NCBI RefSeq assembly: GCF_035222275.1
Contig: NW_026946359.1
Location: 3,968,001-4,032,000 of the forward strand
Origin: Podospora bellae-mahoneyi
Lineage: Eukaryota > Ascomycota > Sordariomycetes > Sordariales > Podosporaceae
Direction: 5' to 3'
Length of the DNA: 64,000 nucleotides
Of this stretch, positions 21,720 to 32,200 are shown in pieces. Positions within the stretch are counted from its first letter, which is position 1. Each line of letters begins with the position of its first letter. The notes below the pieces were generated by a model. That model had not been told where the DNA came from. It saw only the letters and a program-made list of their open reading frames with translations, and made no database searches. The position numbers and the translations under genes were made by a program.

Positions 21720-22799
21720 ATGGTCAAACCAACAGCTTTCTCACGAGGAGCCCTCCTGGCCTCTCTGGCCCAAGCCACAACAGCAGCATCTACCTCGAGA
21801 TATACACTCATCCAGGTCTTCAACGCCACCAACTTCTTCTCCGAATTCACCTTCTTCGACCAGCCCGACCCGACCCACGGGTTCGTAGAGTACGTGGACG
21901 CACCCACCGCCAACCGCCTCTCCCTTGCCGGCTACAGCCAAAATGGTGTCTACCTTGGTGTTGATCACACCAACACCACCACAACCGGCCGCAAGTCTAC
22001 CCGTGTCACCTCCAACCAGGACTTCACCAAGGGTCTGTTCATCGCCGACATAGCCCACATGCCCGCCTCGGCATCATCGTCTTGCGGACTCTGGCCGGCC
22101 TACTGGATGTTCGGTCCTGACTGGCCCACCTCTGGCGAGATTGATATCCTGGAAGGCGTCAACACCCAAAAGTCGAATTCGATAACATTGCATACGGCCA
22201 AGGGGTGTGAGATGGCCAACACTGGCTCGCTGGGGAGCACCAAATTGGCAAATGGCAATTGCGAGGGTAATACTGGGTGCGGCCAGACGACATCAGCTAC
22301 CAATAACTATGGTGCTGGGTTCAACGACATTGGCGGCGGTATTTATGCCTTGGAGTGGACCGATGACCACATTGCTGTGTGGTTCTTCCCGAGGAACTCC
22401 AACACTTGCAAGTCCTTGGCCGCCGCATCTCCTTCGTCAGTGCCGCATACCAGCAACTTTGGGACGCCTCTCGCAAAGTTCGTCGGGAATGGATCAGGGA
22501 ACTGCTCTATTCCTAACCACTTCAAGGACCACAACATTGTCTTTGACACGACGTTTTGCGGTGATTGGGCTGGACAGGTCTGGGGACAGGATGATACCTG
22601 CAAGAGTCTGGCTGACACATGCGAGGACTGGGTCGGGCAGAATCCAGAGGGGTTTCAGGAGGCGTACTGGTTGGTGAATGATATCAAGGTTTATCAGCAG
22701 GTTGATCAGGGACCGGCTGCTGGGCAGACGGATGGGGGGTTTGGGGTTCAGAGGAAGCCGGATGAGGAGAGGAGGAGGGCGAGGAGTTTTGAGACTTGA
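21720..22799 (+). CDS. Secreted GH16 endo-1,3(4)-beta-glucanase
   Basis: Intronless, 359 aa. Residues 1-22 are a signal peptide (MVKPTAFSRGALLASLAQATTA). The GH16 fold follows: YTLIQVFNATNFFSEFTFF near the mature start, then CGLWPAYWMFG and the retaining-enzyme signature GEIDILEG with nucleophile Glu140, assisting Asp142 and acid/base Glu145. A run of cysteines (GCEMANTG.., NCEGNTGCG, SNTC, NCSIPNHF, FCGDWAG, TCKSLADTC) fits the fungal laminarinase-like subgroup whose members hydrolyse beta-1,3 and mixed-link glucans. The C-terminus is a short basic tail (EERRRARSFET) without a GPI signal or membrane helix, so the product is probably soluble and extracellular or loosely wall-bound. Start chosen at 21720 because the signal peptide begins there directly. 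Confidence 0.93.
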   Translation: MVKPTAFSRGALLASLAQATTAASTSRYTLIQVFNATNFFSEFTFFDQPDPTHGFVEYVDAPTANRLSLAGYSQNGVYLGVDHTNTTTTGRKSTRVTSNQDFTKGLFIADIAHMPASASSSCGLWPAYWMFGPDWPTSGEIDILEGVNTQKSNSITLHTAKGCEMANTGSLGSTKLANGNCEGNTGCGQTTSATNNYGAGFNDIGGGIYALEWTDDHIAVWFFPRNSNTCKSLAAASPSSVPHTSNFGTPLAKFVGNGSGNCSIPNHFKDHNIVFDTTFCGDWAGQVWGQDDTCKSLADTCEDWVGQNPEGFQEAYWLVNDIKVYQQVDQGPAAGQTDGGFGVQRKPDEERRRARSFET

Positions 22800-23343
22800 T
22801 TTTCTTTCTTTCAGCCGGGATGGACAGGAGTTTGGGGATGGTTTGGTTTTGCATTAGAGATGGATATAGGTTGGGTGAAATAAAAGGGTATATAGATGGG
22901 TATCTGATCTGATGGGGGCTGGATATATGGGTGTATTGTGTCATTTTTCCCATGTTCTTGACCATGCATTTTCTTGAAGTTTATGAGAACATCCTACTTA
23001 TTATTCGTCTGTCCATAGTTGCCACTTTTTCTCTTGATGTATTTTTTGGCTGACCCGTGGTGGTAAGGTGTGTAAGTGAGATACGGGCGGGAACGGTCCG
23101 CCGTCAGCTGGCAGGGGGTGTCAGAGAGCCAAAATTTTGACCTATTCAGCTTGTGCACCTTGATGGTTTCACTCATTGGCACTTCAATGACACTTATATC
23201 ACAAATATTCGAAAGGTGGGTATACCTCAAATATTAATCAGTTCAAGCAGCTGATACCAATTTTCAGACAGCATAAACGGCTTTTCCCGTCATCTCATTT
23301 TCAGACCAACAAGTAGAAACCAAACCATGAGATCAAAGCCAAC
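22800..23343. other. Intergenic region
   Basis: 544 bp holding the 3' UTR of the GH16 gene and the promoter of QRI7. Nothing further recognised. Confidence 0.4.
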
Positions 23344-24897
23344 ATGAGATTCTCAACCACCCTGTCCAGTGGGCCACCAAGATATACACTGAGAACAAGG
23401 CAGCCATTATCATTCAACAGACACTGTCAATACTTGAGTAGCGGCACTCACCACAAATCTCTCCTCACTATTGCCATAGAGACATCATGCGATGACACCT
23501 GTGTCGCTATCCTCGAAAAAGCAGGCCCAGCAGCACGCTTACAGTTCAACAAGAGAATACCATCAAACCATGTTGAATTCAAGGGCATACATCCTACAAT
23601 AGCCTCCAAATCGCACGAGATTCAGTTGGCTAAGCTGGTCAACGAAGCTGTACAGTCACTACCAGAGCACACCAACCACTCCCCAGAGGTCAAAACCATT
23701 TCTATCCGCGACCCACAAACAGGCAAATCCACCTCCCGACGACTTCCTGACTTTGTCTCCGTGACAAGAGGCCCAGGATTCCCACGATGTCTAGACGTCG
23801 GCCTCGGAGTAGCCAAAGGCCTCTCTGTCGCCTGGCAGGTCCCCTTCCTAGGAGTTCATCACATGCAAGGCCACGCCCTCACCCCCCGCCTCGACCACGC
23901 CCTACAACAACCCTTCCCCCCTTCCTCCTCAACCCCCTCATCAAAACTCTCCCCTAAATTTCCCTTCCTAACCCTCCTCGCCTCAGGAGGCCACACCCAG
24001 CTCCTTCTCTCCACCACCCTAACAACCCACACCATCCTCGCAACAGTGACCAACATCTCCCTAGGCGACATGCTCGACAAAGCCGCGAGGGAAATCCTCC
24101 CCCCCTCCCTCCTCAGCTCCCTCCCAAACATAACCTACGCCGCCGCCCTGGAACAGTTCGCCTTCCCCTCTCCCTCCTACAAGTACACCCCCCCTCCAAA
24201 CCGGCACTCCGAAACCCTCCCCTCCCCCCTCCCCTCCCCACCATTTGAGCCCGGGTGGTTCCTCACCCCCCCTCTCTCCCTAAGCAAAGAAATGACCTTC
24301 AACTTCTCCGGCTTCGGCGGCCAAGTCCAGGAACTAGCCCAGTTCTACCCCCACACCAAACTCGACCGCGTCAGAGCCGAGGAATCCAACCAAATACTCT
24401 CCCCCCCATCCCTCACAACCGAACAGCGCCGGATTTTAGCAAGAGAAACAATGAGGCTGGCATTCGAGCACCTCGCTTCAAGGGTCGTTTTTGCGCTGAG
24501 GGAACTCCAGCCTGTGAGCGAGGCCGACAAGAGGCATGGCACCGGGAGGAATGATCTGAAAAGATTGAAGGGGCTGCTGAGGGGAGGACAAAAGATCGAG
24601 ACGTTGGTGCTGTCGGGGGGCGTGGCGTCGAATAAATTCCTGAGACACGTCCTGAGGAGTGTCCTCGATCAGAGGGGGTGGCCTGATATAAAGCTGGCTG
24701 CTCCGCCTGTGAGTCTTTGTACCGACAACGCGGCCATGATTGCGTGGGCGGGGATGGAGATGTTCGAGACGGAGGGGGTGGAGACTGATTTGGGAGTGAG
24801 GTCGATTCAACGCTGGTCGTTGGATGGGAGTCTTGGAGAGGAGGGGACGAGGGGGGTGATGGGGGTTGACGGGTGGCTCAAGAGGCAGAAGATGTAA
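23344..24897 (+). CDS. QRI7: Mitochondrial tRNA N6-threonylcarbamoyladenosine synthase subunit (Qri7/OSGEPL1)
   Basis: Transfers the threonylcarbamoyl group from TC-AMP to A37 of ANN-decoding mitochondrial tRNAs (t6A37). Intronless, 517 aa; the Kae1/TsaD/Qri7 core is about 335-400 residues, so this copy carries fungal insertions. The first 35 residues are rich in Arg, Ser and Thr without acidic residues, as expected of a mitochondrial presequence. Core motifs: IAIETSCDDT (43-52), the metal site HHMQGH (His173 and His177, HxxxH spacing), the glycine-rich ASGGHTQL, LGDMLDKAAREI, FNFSGF, LVLSGGVASN and the closing CTDNAAMIAWAG. Two Pro/Ser-rich insertions (near 190-205 and 280-310) look like surface loops. 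The 3' end converges on PRE2, 217 bp away. Confidence 0.93.
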   Translation: MRFSTTLSSGPPRYTLRTRQPLSFNRHCQYLSSGTHHKSLLTIAIETSCDDTCVAILEKAGPAARLQFNKRIPSNHVEFKGIHPTIASKSHEIQLAKLVNEAVQSLPEHTNHSPEVKTISIRDPQTGKSTSRRLPDFVSVTRGPGFPRCLDVGLGVAKGLSVAWQVPFLGVHHMQGHALTPRLDHALQQPFPPSSSTPSSKLSPKFPFLTLLASGGHTQLLLSTTLTTHTILATVTNISLGDMLDKAAREILPPSLLSSLPNITYAAALEQFAFPSPSYKYTPPPNRHSETLPSPLPSPPFEPGWFLTPPLSLSKEMTFNFSGFGGQVQELAQFYPHTKLDRVRAEESNQILSPPSLTTEQRRILARETMRLAFEHLASRVVFALRELQPVSEADKRHGTGRNDLKRLKGLLRGGQKIETLVLSGGVASNKFLRHVLRSVLDQRGWPDIKLAAPPVSLCTDNAAMIAWAGMEMFETEGVETDLGVRSIQRWSLDGSLGEEGTRGVMGVDGWLKRQKM

Positions 24898-25114
24898 GAT
24901 AGGTGTACATTAGCGTTCCAAATCTATGAGATATAAGCTTGAGAGCTAAAAAGCAATCAGGATGGTGGTAAAGAGTGCCGTGGTTATCATACACACGCAT
25001 CCTCTTTATTTAACGTCTTGATTGCTGCTTAATTCATCGTTTCATGCATTACCAACGCCCCTGATTTACCCCATTTCTTGTGCAAGTAAAAACCAAAACG
25101 CTCCTCCCTACCCT

Positions 25115-26046
25115 CTAAACCTCCTCCGAGAAATCACTCGTAACATTGCTAAACTCGCCCTTCTCCAGCTTCGTCTTCCAAAACACCGGGTTCGTGTCCG
25201 TAAACCCGTGCTTCTCCCACCCGCTCTCCTTGACATGATACAAGTTGATAAACCCACCCGAGTACGCATCCCTGTGCGTGGCAGCCAAGATACTCCTGCT
25301 CCCCAGCTCCAGCGCCTCCTCCACCGTCAAGTCGTACCTGTACTCGGCATCCAGCACGCCATACGCAAACGTCTGGCCGGACCCGACGCAAAACAGGTTC
25401 CCCGCCAGCCTCGTGCCGTCGCTGTCAATGTAGTACAGCGCCGGCCCTTCCTCCTTGGTGACGCCGGCGCACATGGTGCCCATCGACAGGCCCTTGCCCT
25501 TGTACTGGTACACCAGGTTGGCGAGGATCTTGCTCGCGGCCGCGACAGAGATTCTCCTCTTGTGGCGGAGCTCGTGGAGGCGGCACTGCATGCCGAGCCA
25601 GGCGAGCCAGTACTGGCAGTCGGCGGCGCCGCCGGCCATGGTGCCGAGGAGGTCAGAATTGATCTCGATGACCTTTTTGACCGTCTGGGAGGCGATCCAG
25701 TTGCCGGCCGTGGCGCGGGAGTCGGTCGCGACGATGATGCCGCCCTGGAAGCGGAAGGCAAGCGTGGTGGTGCCGTGGGCGATCTTGATGGGGCAGTGGG
25801 GGTTGGAGCGGTCGTCGGTTGCTGCGCGGAGCCAGGCCGAGGGCTGGAATACCGATGGGTGATTAGTGTGATGTTTGGGTGTGGTACAGAGAGAGAATAA
25901 AGACATACCTGAGCTACGGGCGGCATGGCAAACTTCAGCGAAAGGTTGGGAATAGACCCGGCGGCGAACTCCTCCTGCTCCTGCTCTGTGAACAGCTCAT
26001 TCTGGGTGTAGGTCGGGCGGCTGTACCGCGCAACGAGGGTGTCCAT
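25115..26046 (-). CDS. PRE2: 20S proteasome subunit beta5 (chymotrypsin-like site)
   Basis: Catalytic beta5 subunit of the 20S core in cytosol and nucleus. Two exons, complement(25115..25843, 25909..26046), 288 aa, 65-nt intron (GTATGT..TTCCAG). The propeptide ends at Gly70 in AHGTTTLAF, so Thr71 becomes the N-terminal nucleophile Thr1 after autocleavage. The following [23 protein letters not shown] supplies the Asp17-type residue and the Lys33-type residue. [12 protein letters not shown] (the S1 pocket side) and [24 protein letters not shown] with SVGSG-like [14 protein letters not shown] are the family's signatures. Without splicing, the downstream frame would begin with unrelated sequence at 25906. 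Length and motif spacing match fungal Pre2. Confidence 0.96.
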
Positions 26047-27453
26047 CTTTGCGTTCTGTGTTTTCTGTGTTGATCGAAGCCGTAAATTCTGTCGATTTGT
26101 TGTCGTCGATGAAGGTGGGGTTGGTTCTGGAGTTGAGGGAACTGTTCAAGGGTACTGGAAGTTGGCTGGCTTGGTTGTTCAGGTCGGAACTCAAGGCAGC
26201 TCCCGTTGCAACGCGTTCAGCCCACACCACACAGCCTTGGAGGTCTGAGCTCCCCCTCCGCAGTTGAACACACCCCCCCCACCACCCACTCGCTTGGCAA
26301 ATGGATTCCACGCCTTCCCCAGGTTTTCGAGAAGTCCTTATCCTGTTGGACTTTGGCACATGCCATGTCCCAGGTAGAGAGAGAGCACCTCATTTGATTC
26401 TGGCGATACAACAAGTTTAATTGTCTTGATTATTTTTATTACCATTAGGATAGTCTATTAAGTAGACTCGTGCTAAGCCAACCAACGCTCCTTTTTGTAA
26501 GCTCAACCCCAACCCTAACAGACCATTCATGATACCTGGTAGAACTATACACAACGTCAACTCAGACTCGCTCAGCACGCTATCAACACCAAAACCCGAT
26601 ATGGCGAAGACAGCAACGAAGCACACAGTCATCAAGGCACAAAAAGACACATTGGACGCAGTCGGAAAAGCGCACAAAACACCAACACCCCACGCTGGAG
26701 CAACCATAACATCATAAAAATCAGGAGACTCGATTAGGTGCCTCGAAAATATTTTGTGGTCACCCATGTTCCTTTTGTCTTCCCTATACTCCCGCGATGG
26801 CGGATGACCCAACTCCCAAGACCGCCCAAATTAGATATATAGTGCCTTATTGGAGGGTGCGAGGCTTCCCAAACTCCCACCAGTCGGTGGCCCAGTGTCC
26901 GCACCTCACACACCAACCAACCCAGATGCACATATCGCGAGCCCATTGCTGAGTAGGTCGTCTAGCACAAGCCTTTTTTTTCTTCTCCCTATTCCAGTTT
27001 GCCCAGCCAGACTGAGCAACCGGCATCAGTGAGGTCTGATTGCCTCCCTGATAAATAAAAACAAAAAAAACAAAATGGTCTCGAAACACCCCAGCCAATG
27101 CATATTTCGTTGTCGTGATTAACCCCTTGAAGCCAAAATTTTTAATAACCCTTCCCCCATGCGAATACAAAATGGCTTTGCCGTTTTTTTGCGGGATATT
27201 GGATGACGATGATGAAGATAATGAGGGGTAGTGGTCCGTTTGTGTGTGCGTGTGTCGCAGCGTGACCATTTTGTGAATCGTCATCCGAAAACTAAAAACA
27301 GGGCAAAATGGCCCAACGCACCGCAAAATATGTCTTTATCGTACATCTTCAAAACTTTTTCCGACTGGGGCGAAATCGATGGGTATTAAGCGCAACCTCC
27401 TTCTGGAAAACACAGGATTGGTTAATAAGAAAGGTCTCGCCACAAAAAGAGTA
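26047..27453. other. Intergenic region, PRE2 promoter and REG1-like 3' side
   Basis: 1.4 kb. The left part is the PRE2 promoter, the right part probably the 3' UTR of the REG1-like gene. A minus-strand frame of 131 codons (26417-26812) encodes hydrophobic stretches, but I cannot support it as a gene. Confidence 0.45.
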
Positions 27454-29292
27454 TTATTTCCTCCACCCAACATTCCAGATAACGTGGACAATGTCCCGGG
27501 CCGTATTTACCGTATCAATAACCCGGCCGATGAGGCCGGTTCCACTTGATGATTCCGAATCTCCTTCTTCGTAAGGCATAAACATCCCCGACGATGTTCG
27601 TCGCATCCCCACTGGTTCTGCCGAAAGACTGGATGTCGAGGTTGATCGACGCAATCCAGAGCCGCCTTCACCAAAGCTGGCCCCGAGACTAGAGCTGGTG
27701 CTGGCGCTGGTGCTCTTGCTGCTAAACCGGACGGGCTCGTCATCGTCATCGTCACTGACGTCGTCGTCGTCGTCGTCGTCGTCGCTCGCAAAAAAGAGCT
27801 TGCCGGACTTCTTGGATGGCCGCAATGTCTCCTGAGAGGAAGATGGGGATACCGGCGAGTTCTTGTAAATTCCCGTGCTGTGCTTCATGGCCGTCTCCGT
27901 CGGCTCCGGCGTGTCGTCCCGGTATTTCAACGTGGTCGACGGCAGCATGGCGATTGTTTTGCTTTCCATGTTACCAGCATGGCTCGCGGCCCTCCTCATG
28001 GTTGGTCTTCTCTTTTTGATGGCTGATTGCTTCATCATGATGGCACCGTCATCCGAGTCACTGTCATAGCGGACAGGCTCGTCGTCCTCGTCGTCATCAC
28101 CCTTGATCTCAACCGCAATGCACTGCTCCACTTGCTCGTTGAAATGGATGTGCTTCTTCTCGTTGAATGGAGATGTGATGCCGGATGATCTTGTGGAAGG
28201 GAACAGACTGGTACCGTCATGGCTGACGCCTCGCGAAGAGAATGGGAAGCCGACAAAGTCAGTGGTGGCACGCTCGAGTCCTGGTCGTTGACCACCTCGT
28301 TTCAGCCCACCCTTCTGCTGCGCCTGCACTGCCGCCGCTGCTTGCTTAACCAGCGATGACGTTGACAGGGACCTCTGAAGCATGATTTCTGACATGGTCC
28401 TCTTCTTCAAAATGGTCTTCTTCTTCTCTTGAGGGGTCGATTTTGATAACCGCGAGCTCGAGTTTTTCAATCTCGGGTTTGACATGGATGCACCAGACTG
28501 TAATGGGCCATAAAGCCACGTTACATCGCAGTCTTTGAGCCTGTTGTGTGTTAGGGATTCAGTAGCAAAACACCCCCATGTCAATTGTACGCACCAGTTA
28601 AGCGTCTCAGGCGAGACTGTGCTCAGCTTGTTTTTCGCCTTCATCCATGTTCGCCAGGAAGCATTTTCTAACCGCGCAGAGTCGCTGTAATCGCCTCTTC
28701 TTGAGACGATCAGCTTCCACGACGACCAGATATCCTCCTCACGCCAGTTATGCGAGAGGTAGTCCACATGTCGAGAAGGCCGGACCTTTAGTGAGATGTC
28801 ATCCTCGGCTCTCTCTGATATGTCGGGTGTCCCCGGCCGTGAGGTGGCTGCTGAGTTCTCATCGTCGTTTGGTGACGAAGTGTATGAGTAACCCGCCTGA
28901 GGACTTGGTGCAGGCTCAGACACCTCAATGCGGCCGAAGTAGCCACTCCTCTCCTCGTACTGCGGGAAAATGATGTCGTCCTCTGAGGTTACCGACTCGG
29001 CGTTCCTGACTTCCTCACAACCTGACACCAGGGAGAATTTTGTCCCAGACTTTGTTGACCGCAGCTGGTCTGATGAGTCAATGCGAATAATGCGCGGCGA
29101 GGATGGCGTGGAAGACACGCTCGAGCTTGAATAGCTTCTTGTTGACTCTGGGTAAAGATCTGCTAGCCGGGAAGTGGAGGATGAGGTATGGAACCCCGAG
29201 TTCTTTGTGACGAATTTTGGTTGCGAGTGAGAGCGGCGCAACGTTGAAGCAGAGAAATAGTTATTCTCTTCGGATGAAATAACCACGGCCAT
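27454..29292 (-). CDS. Reg1-like regulatory subunit of protein phosphatase 1 (DUF1752 domain)
   Basis: Targets Glc7-type PP1, in yeast to the Snf1/AMPK pathway for glucose repression. Two exons, complement(27454..28540, 28595..29292), 594 aa. The start at 29292 (MAVVISSEENNYF) is preferred over 29340. The 54-nt intron (GTGCGT..CAACAG) is a multiple of three and stop-free; it is removed because the conserved domain then reads TLNWLKDCDVTWLYGPLQ without a gap. That domain (about 176-247: NWREEDIWSSWKLI, SARLENASWRTW) is the GATA-like DUF1752 found in Reg1/Reg2 and areA-related proteins. A PP1-docking RVxF-type motif is likely in KHIHFNEQVEQCIAVE (about 360-372). The C-terminal half is Ser-rich with Asp runs (DDDDDDDDVSDDDDD). 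The final about 25 residues (GLIGRVIDTVNTARDIVHVIW) form a conserved amphipathic helix. Confidence 0.82.
   Translation of the reverse strand: MAVVISSEENNYFSASTLRRSHSQPKFVTKNSGFHTSSSTSRLADLYPESTRSYSSSSVSSTPSSPRIIRIDSSDQLRSTKSGTKFSLVSGCEEVRNAESVTSEDDIIFPQYEERSGYFGRIEVSEPAPSPQAGYSYTSSPNDDENSAATSRPGTPDISERAEDDISLKVRPSRHVDYLSHNWREEDIWSSWKLIVSRRGDYSDSARLENASWRTWMKAKNKLSTVSPETLNWCVQLTWGCFATESLTHNRLKDCDVTWLYGPLQSGASMSNPRLKNSSSRLSKSTPQEKKKTILKKRTMSEIMLQRSLSTSSLVKQAAAAVQAQQKGGLKRGGQRPGLERATTDFVGFPFSSRGVSHDGTSLFPSTRSSGITSPFNEKKHIHFNEQVEQCIAVEIKGDDDEDDEPVRYDSDSDDGAIMMKQSAIKKRRPTMRRAASHAGNMESKTIAMLPSTTLKYRDDTPEPTETAMKHSTGIYKNSPVSPSSSQETLRPSKKSGKLFFASDDDDDDDDVSDDDDDEPVRFSSKSTSASTSSSLGASFGEGGSGLRRSTSTSSLSAEPVGMRRTSSGMFMPYEEGDSESSSGTGLIGRVIDTVNTARDIVHVIWNVGWRK
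27766..27786. repeat. (GTC)7 coding microsatellite
   Basis: Trinucleotide run on the plus strand; on the minus strand it encodes part of the poly-Asp tract of the REG1-like protein, so length changes would alter the acidic run without a frameshift. Confidence 0.8.
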
Positions 29293-32200
29293 GTTGAAAG
29301 CCTGAACCCTGATGATCAATGGAGCGCCGTCCAAGGTCACCTTCTATCCTTCAACAAGCAACCCAGAGGTCCTCTCATGGAGCAATTAAACGTCGAAACC
29401 GTCTGGGCCGCGGCGGAAGATGACACGATGTGAGGAAGGGCGAGAGACAATACCCTCGACTTCTTTCTGCTGTGGTGTGAGCGGGAAAGCGTCCCGGTGG
29501 CTGATAGGGGCTTCCGAGAACAAAGACGGCGGCCGGGTTGAAGGGCTGCGCGGTTCCTTGACGACGGGACAGGTCGTGTTCGGCGAAACGAGACGGCGCT
29601 TTTCTCGGTAAGCTGCAGAAATCACGATTAGACGGGCCCCAACAACGGAAACTTTGCTTGAAGATCGTGGTGTGAGGTGTAGGTTGAGCGAAAGCGGAAT
29701 TCTGAAATCACTTCGTATGGTGTACCCGAGGTGAAGAGAGAAAATGGGCCTGGAGGTCTGGAGGAGCGAGAAGGTGTACGGATAAGTCACCGGCTCTTCG
29801 AGGTCTGGGCACCTTGTGCAGACTGAGCGGAAGTGGGTTTTGCAATATCGACCAGCCAGCTCCTACCCTGACCCCCCTGCCGGTGTGCCGTCAAAACGTG
29901 GGATGCGTGACCCGAAGAGGGGGGGGATTTGATGCTCAAACGGGGGTGTGGGGATTGGGGGTTCGGTTTGGCAATCATGGGGGTTCCACAAGGCTTTTGC
30001 CCTCGCTCTCCCCATTATCAAGCCAAAAAAAGGTGAGCGTGAGCTTGAGAGAGCGTGAGCAGGTGAGGTGAAGGATTGGAATTCGGCGATGCACTCGTGT
30101 ACCCCATCGTCATGTGCCCCCCCACCCGTTTTTGTTCAATGGGATGTGCAGGCGCACAGGCAGCCAGCAAACCAGCAACCATCGAATGCCTTCTTCATTC
30201 GTCCCAGCTTTTTTTGCCCAGCCCAAGGGAGTGGAGGGGACGAAAGCGGTAGGTAAGGTATGTTATCTTGGAGTAAGAGAGGCAAACAGGCCGTGTAATG
30301 GCAATTGGAAACACTGAAATGGAAAACTGGTCACGTACCCTGTCTAGTTTTATGGACTACCGGTAGTTTGCTGGGGATGTGATGAATTTTATTTTTGTTT
30401 CGTGGTTGACCCCCCGCGCCCCTGGTTCCTGGGGAATTGCGTAGGGCGGTTCGTTGTTGGGTTTGGAGTCTAGGAGGTGAAGCAAGGGATGGAGAGGCGT
30501 TCGTCGCAACAATCGATGCCGTCGTGAGGGGGAGAAGAGGGCGATTGTCAAAGTCGGAGGGCCATGGTGGTCATTGCCGTCGAAGAGATCTCGAGTCTGT
30601 CTGTTGTCGAGGGGACAAGACAATGGATTTTCTCTGCAGACGTCCAGGGGCCGGTGGACGGGATGGGGAAAAAACAAGGTGGTAAAAATGCAAGTTGGGG
30701 TTCTGTGCGACGATGCCCGCCGAAGATTTGGAGCTGGACAGCTGGAGGCGGTCTAGGGGGGGGGGTGCCCGGTGGGCATTGACTTGACTGCACAGTGCAG
30801 GCGCTGCAGGTCACCAGGGAACCAAACCAAGGGTGGGCGTGGGAGGAAGGACGGACGCGGGCGAGGCGGGCAGACGGGGGGCAGACGAATCGCTGGGCTG
30901 GAATGGGCGACCAGGGTTGCGCTTGTGACCTCGTTCGGCGCCTCTCCTTGGTCGGTGACGGTTCCTGTTAGTCAAGCCGTTCAGTCTTTTGAATTGGCAA
31001 TGGCACTCGAAGGGCAGGATGGTTCAAAGGCAGCCGAACAGTCTCTTTGAATAGCACCGGGTCCTCCGGCAACTCAGCATGTATAATCCCGAGACTCTGC
31101 GACTCCCGTCTCTGCATTTCCACTGATCCATGATCTACCCTTTACGGACATTGGTTGCCCTGTGCCCTGTGCTGACTGGCTGTGGACAGTGGACACTCCC
31201 AGGCTCGCCAGGCTGAGTTAAACACGGGGAAATGGAGAGAGTGGCCCATGGATCGACCGGAAAGTCTGATTCAGGTCCCTCTCCTGCAGGCGGCGCCGTG
31301 AGAGGTACCTTTGCGCTACAACTCGGCGTCCCGTGCACCGGTTGCTTTCACCAGCACCAGCAGTCCAGAACACGTTGATGCTGTCAGAATCCCTCCCCAC
31401 TCGGGGCTGTCCCATTGCGTTATCATTCCCGAAAAGTCTGGTGCTGAACATGCTGAACAAGACGCCATCTCGTCTTCGTGTCTTCCAAGTCCTGTGCTCC
31501 ACCGCAGCCTTCGCCTCTCACGCGGGGTCGTTTCTGGGCGTTCTTCTGCTCTCCACTGACAAGGCCGGCCGGAGCCTTCGATCTTCGAGAGTTACCCCGT
31601 GGCAGCGCCCTTTATTTGTTGTCGAGGCGAATTCATCTTCATCGATCAACAAAAAGGGCAGTTCGGATCGGCAACTGGCTCGCTATGCTCCTCTGTTCCG
31701 GAATATCCTCGATTCAGCGGCTCCTCCGGCTTCTCCCGCGTTTCTGCAAAGAGCGTCAAAGCCACCCCGAGTGAGGAGAGAGCTTTCCAATGCATGGGGT
31801 GGGACTTGGCTCTGCTTCCATTGTTTCGACCTCAAGCTTCCAGACGCTCAGCAGGCTGGCTAGCTCGGCGGTGCTGGAAAGTGGGACCTCCTCAGTCAAG
31901 CCGAGGCGAGTGCGACGGCCTCATCCATTCAAACCGGTGCACAATCTCTGGCACAGACTGTCAATGCGTGGAAGTGTCCATTCGCGGGATCAGAAGTTGG
32001 GACGTTTGATGAGAGGCCCAAAGTCGAGTGGCTTTGGTATCAACCATCACACCGTGGTATTATTTCAACCTGTTTCTGCTCTACATCGGAGATCTCTTCA
32101 GAAATAGCCCATCTCACCAGCGGACATTACCGCACATATTTCTGCAACAGTAGTCTGTTCCTGCAAAAAACGCTCTTCACTCCAATCCAAACAAGGACCA

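Noticed and set aside
26417-26812. Minus-strand frame of 131 codons with hydrophobic segments
   Set aside because: No family, no splice support, and it lies where a promoter and a 3' UTR are expected.
31311-32107. Several overlapping plus-strand frames of 80-176 codons
   Set aside because: Three phases open at once in GC-rich DNA; translations are Ser/Arg/Pro-rich without motifs.
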